From Paenibacillus sp. KS-LC4 (GTDB taxonomy: Bacteria; Bacillota; Bacilli; Paenibacillales; Paenibacillaceae), in assembly GCF_036894955.1 (NCBI RefSeq), contig NZ_CP145905.1, positions 4,975,001 through 5,039,000 on the forward strand: a stretch of DNA of 64,000 nucleotides. The letters run 5' to 3'. The position numbers and the translations under genes are program-made. This document shows, in pieces, positions 62,701 through 64,000 of this stretch. Numbering within the stretch: position 1 is the first letter of the stretch; each line of letters starts with the position of its first letter. The notes under the pieces were generated by a model. The model was not told where the DNA came from. It ran no database searches and was given only the letters and a program-made list of their open reading frames with translations.

Positions 62701-64000
62701 ATTCCCGATTTCGCCAAGCGGTACATGCTCGTTGTTTGGATGAATCAGGAAACCCACCTTATTAGGCGCTGTTGGAAGCATTTTGCTGCCTTCATCATTG
62801 CCTGCACCGACTTCAGTTGCTTGAATGGCAAAAGAGTTCCAAGCTACTTCATTGGTCGGTGCTCCTACAGGGGCATCCATCTTCCAGTCCAATACGATAT
62901 AGTCGCCTGGCGCAAGTCCTGCTAATCCATCACTGCCTACAATGTTCGACAGTTGGAAGTATAGCGACTTGATGTCTGTCAAATCATCCTTCTGATAATT
63001 GCCTTGTTCGATCCAGCCTTGCTTGCTATCATTCACATTCGTGAAATTGACAACCTGCTCCTGATTAACCGACTTGCTGTAATAGGTGGACAGCGTATAG
63101 TTCACCGTTCGGCTGCCCGCTGCCGCTGAAGAGGTAAAGGTTTTATTGCCGGAAGAAAGTACTTCCGCCAAGTTAGGCTGCCACTGCGTGCCCCTTGCTT
63201 CATAAGGTGAGCTGCTGTTGACGCGCAGCGCATGATCACCTACATGCGGCAAAATATCGAGTACATCAATGACGCCGAGTCTCGTATTCCCGCTATTGCG
63301 TACCGCCAAACGATAATCTGCTGTTCCGCCTTCATACGTTACACTGTAGCGTGGATACTCGGTGTAATCAATATCGCCAGCATAATCAAATGGCGGTACG
63401 GGAATAGCCGGTTCTCCATCGTACGTAGCATCATCTGATGCCCGGAAAATAGGCTCCAGATCGCCTTGATTCCATTTTGTCGACTGTACGAGCGACGCCT
63501 TGCGTACCGTTACATTCGCAGAGGCATGGACAAAAAATTCATCCGTTCCCGCTGTAGGATCAAAGCCTATTACTGTATCTTTAATCGCATTGTTGCGTGT
63601 TTGCCATGCTGGCAGACTTTGCGGATTATCCTGTGCGGAATCTCCTGCATGCCAGAATTCTGAGTTTGGATCACCTGTCGTAATATACATGTCGTTCGTG
63701 TAGGTTGTACCTTGAGGCGTCCCCGCACGAACCTCCCCTTTATAGCTAATCTCAAAGCTTGTGCCTGGAGCAAAAGAAGTGCCGTCAGACCATGACCATT
63801 TGACAAGAGTCCGTCCAGTACCGTTCCAGTTTTTATCAACAATCTCTAGCTGTGGAGTACTTGCCCCAGCAGGCGTGCCCGTGAACGTAAACGAGGCTGC
63901 CAGCGCCGCAGCAGGATCGGCTATTTTAGGATTGAGGTAATAATTAAAGCTTGTTGGCAATAAATCATAGACCACTGGATTAACATAAGGTCCCGTTGCT
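59779..64000 (-). CDS. LPXTG surface protein with SdrD-B repeats (5' end outside window)
   Basis: At least 1407 residues; the reading frame is open to the window edge, so the signal peptide is not seen. The visible order is a DUF11/isopeptide-like N-terminal part and a first SdrD-B repeat (GEIGNFVWFDSNRDG, near 62700). A DUF11-like region follows, then three more SdrD-B repeats (near 61490, 61130, 60760). Next come a Pro-Thr-rich linker (60180-60360), a cadherin/Ig-like domain (59920-60170), LPKTG (59869-59883), a helix and a basic tail. SdrD-B repeats bind calcium and stiffen adhesins. It is the likely substrate of the neighbouring sortase. Confidence 0.9.
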   Translation of the reverse strand, partial: ATGPYVNPVVYDLLPTSFNYYLNPKIADPAAALAASFTFTGTPAGASTPQLEIVDKNWNGTGRTLVKWSWSDGTSFAPGTSFEISYKGEVRAGTPQGTTYTNDMYITTGDPNSEFWHAGDSAQDNPQSLPAWQTRNNAIKDTVIGFDPTAGTDEFFVHASANVTVRKASLVQSTKWNQGDLEPIFRASDDATYDGEPAIPVPPFDYAGDIDYTEYPRYSVTYEGGTADYRLAVRNSGNTRLGVIDVLDILPHVGDHALRVNSSSPYEARGTQWQPNLAEVLSSGNKTFTSSAAAGSRTVNYTLSTYYSKSVNQEQVVNFTNVNDSKQGWIEQGNYQKDDLTDIKSLYFQLSNIVGSDGLAGLAPGDYIVLDWKMDAPVGAPTNEVAWNSFAIQATEVGAGNDEGSKMLPTAPNKVGFLIHPNNEHVPLGEIGNFVWFDSNRDGTQDEEYPGDSGQGAGINGITVNLYKAGETTPFKSSKTGYHYNGSPGYYLFQGLEAGNYFVEFVLPDRYMPTTANVSGADPSHTIDNDSNLVTKGATVDGYTPYRTDMISLGTAGKIPTIDLGLIETASPTGDPYPSITFEKEITSVTQGSSTIAPSQQYVVVGNDVHYKLSLKNTSSVTLHNFKISDALDRLQAGFEFTKLTYNGEEIALNSGSHGRPDIIGQLVSTGTNPSIIIKDLAAGAGLTLEGVYRVTNADLDLTDLDNVATVYYNESPDPIKDEASIPTAGLKIEKKSSAVAVSDTAAGSWINYTVKVTNTGKRDLTNVVITDTKVSGIPSIPSLKSGESKEFTYSYQVTSVDTAAASIINVAKAVSNETPPVTTEHEIPVVSDERGSIGNFVWLDRNEDGLQDAAETGINGIIVKLYDDANHVLAETVTHDENGKPGYYLFAGLPQGDYHVQFVIPAEYGVTKPEAGAPDVDSNKTDGQGITEVIAIGPAGWNDLTIDLGLVPRGEIGNYVWLDRNRDGLQNEDEKDGINGIVVKLYKGSSTGSPVAETTTANDASGKPGYYLFDNLLAGEYYVQFVLPSDYVKTSAEQGASTALDSNATDADGITAKIIINETAGWVDHTIDLGVVAKGVIGNYVWFDRNDNGKQDELATDGRNGVTVQLFNQNKEQISETTTANDASGNPGYYLFDQLPSGQYFVKFIVPVGYTVTKAEADGVSAEEDSNKQVDDYTEVIVIGEGAPRGWEDLTIDLGLIYKPTSPGGNSGNPSVPTPTPTPTATPSPTPTPAVTGTPTVPPTPTPTPVAPSPEQSGTPTPAPTATPVVEKDKTQENTPVEGKVDVPKGGNADVGKQPEHGQVTVDDNGKWVYTPDPGYTGKDDFTIIVKDADGIEEEILFEIDVDEIPLGVVEDSDSDGKTPAPNNQGTLPKTGESSQLPIQLAGAVLIALGAILLRKKRSRS

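Overview
The window looks like a chromosomal segment of a Gram-positive, endospore-forming Bacillota of the Paenibacillus type. The basis is gene content and gene order: perR next to ygzB/ygxA-like genes, gatCAB, a ydcC-alr-ndoAI-ndoA block, lipoproteins with lipoboxes, an LPXTG surface protein beside a class D sortase, strong AGGAGG ribosome binding sites and frequent TTG/GTG starts. No rRNA, tRNA, CRISPR array, insertion sequence or phage module was seen. The genus is inferred from order and protein character, not from a database search.

Region by region. 1-9.4 kb is core: ygxA-like, ygzB-like, a GH18 exported glycosidase, perR, a DUF4097 membrane protein and gatB-gatA-gatC. 9.5-13.4 kb has an IDEAL-like small protein and an M24 peptidase followed by a PH-domain pair (ydbS/ydbT type). 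13.4-19.6 kb is a compact Tad/Flp-type pilus or secretion locus. It runs from a SAF protein through a CpaE-like ATPase, CpaF ATPase, TadB and TadC to two tiny paralogous membrane peptides and two TadE-like proteins. It sits behind a promoter whose leader can fold as an attenuator. 19.9-23.4 kb is ndoA-ndoAI, alr and ydcC. 23.5-26.9 kb holds pspC-pspA and a KhtTU-like K+/H+ antiporter operon that begins with a 24-codon leader ORF and a GreA-C-like gene. 27-29.5 kb is an iron/siderophore pair: an AraC-binding-protein fusion regulator behind a Fur box, and a binding lipoprotein. 31.9-37.9 kb is a complete ribose operon (rbsKDACB) with rbsR at its end.

The accessory half runs from 38 to 59 kb. 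It holds an unknown gene coupled to a SUKH-like gene, PPK2, a LysR remnant, an alpha/beta hydrolase and a secreted DUF5050-like protein. Next come a 1645-residue DUF4132 protein with a small beta-grasp-like partner, and, divergent from these, a five-gene cluster of the STM4015-STM4014-STM4013-STM4012-STM4011 families (LRR protein, ATP-grasp, alkaline-phosphatase-superfamily hydrolase, two radical SAM enzymes). This cluster has no established function and is the best candidate here for an undescribed system. Its upstream region carries a TTGCCA-17-TATAAT promoter with two GAAC-N4-GTTC (LexA/SOS-type) boxes, one in the spacer and one at the predicted transcription start. A separate 41-codon ORF with a strong ribosome binding site lies just upstream of that promoter.

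The window closes with a two-kinase hybrid signalling protein, a GGDEF protein, a class D sortase and a large SdrD-B-repeat LPKTG surface protein that runs off the right edge.
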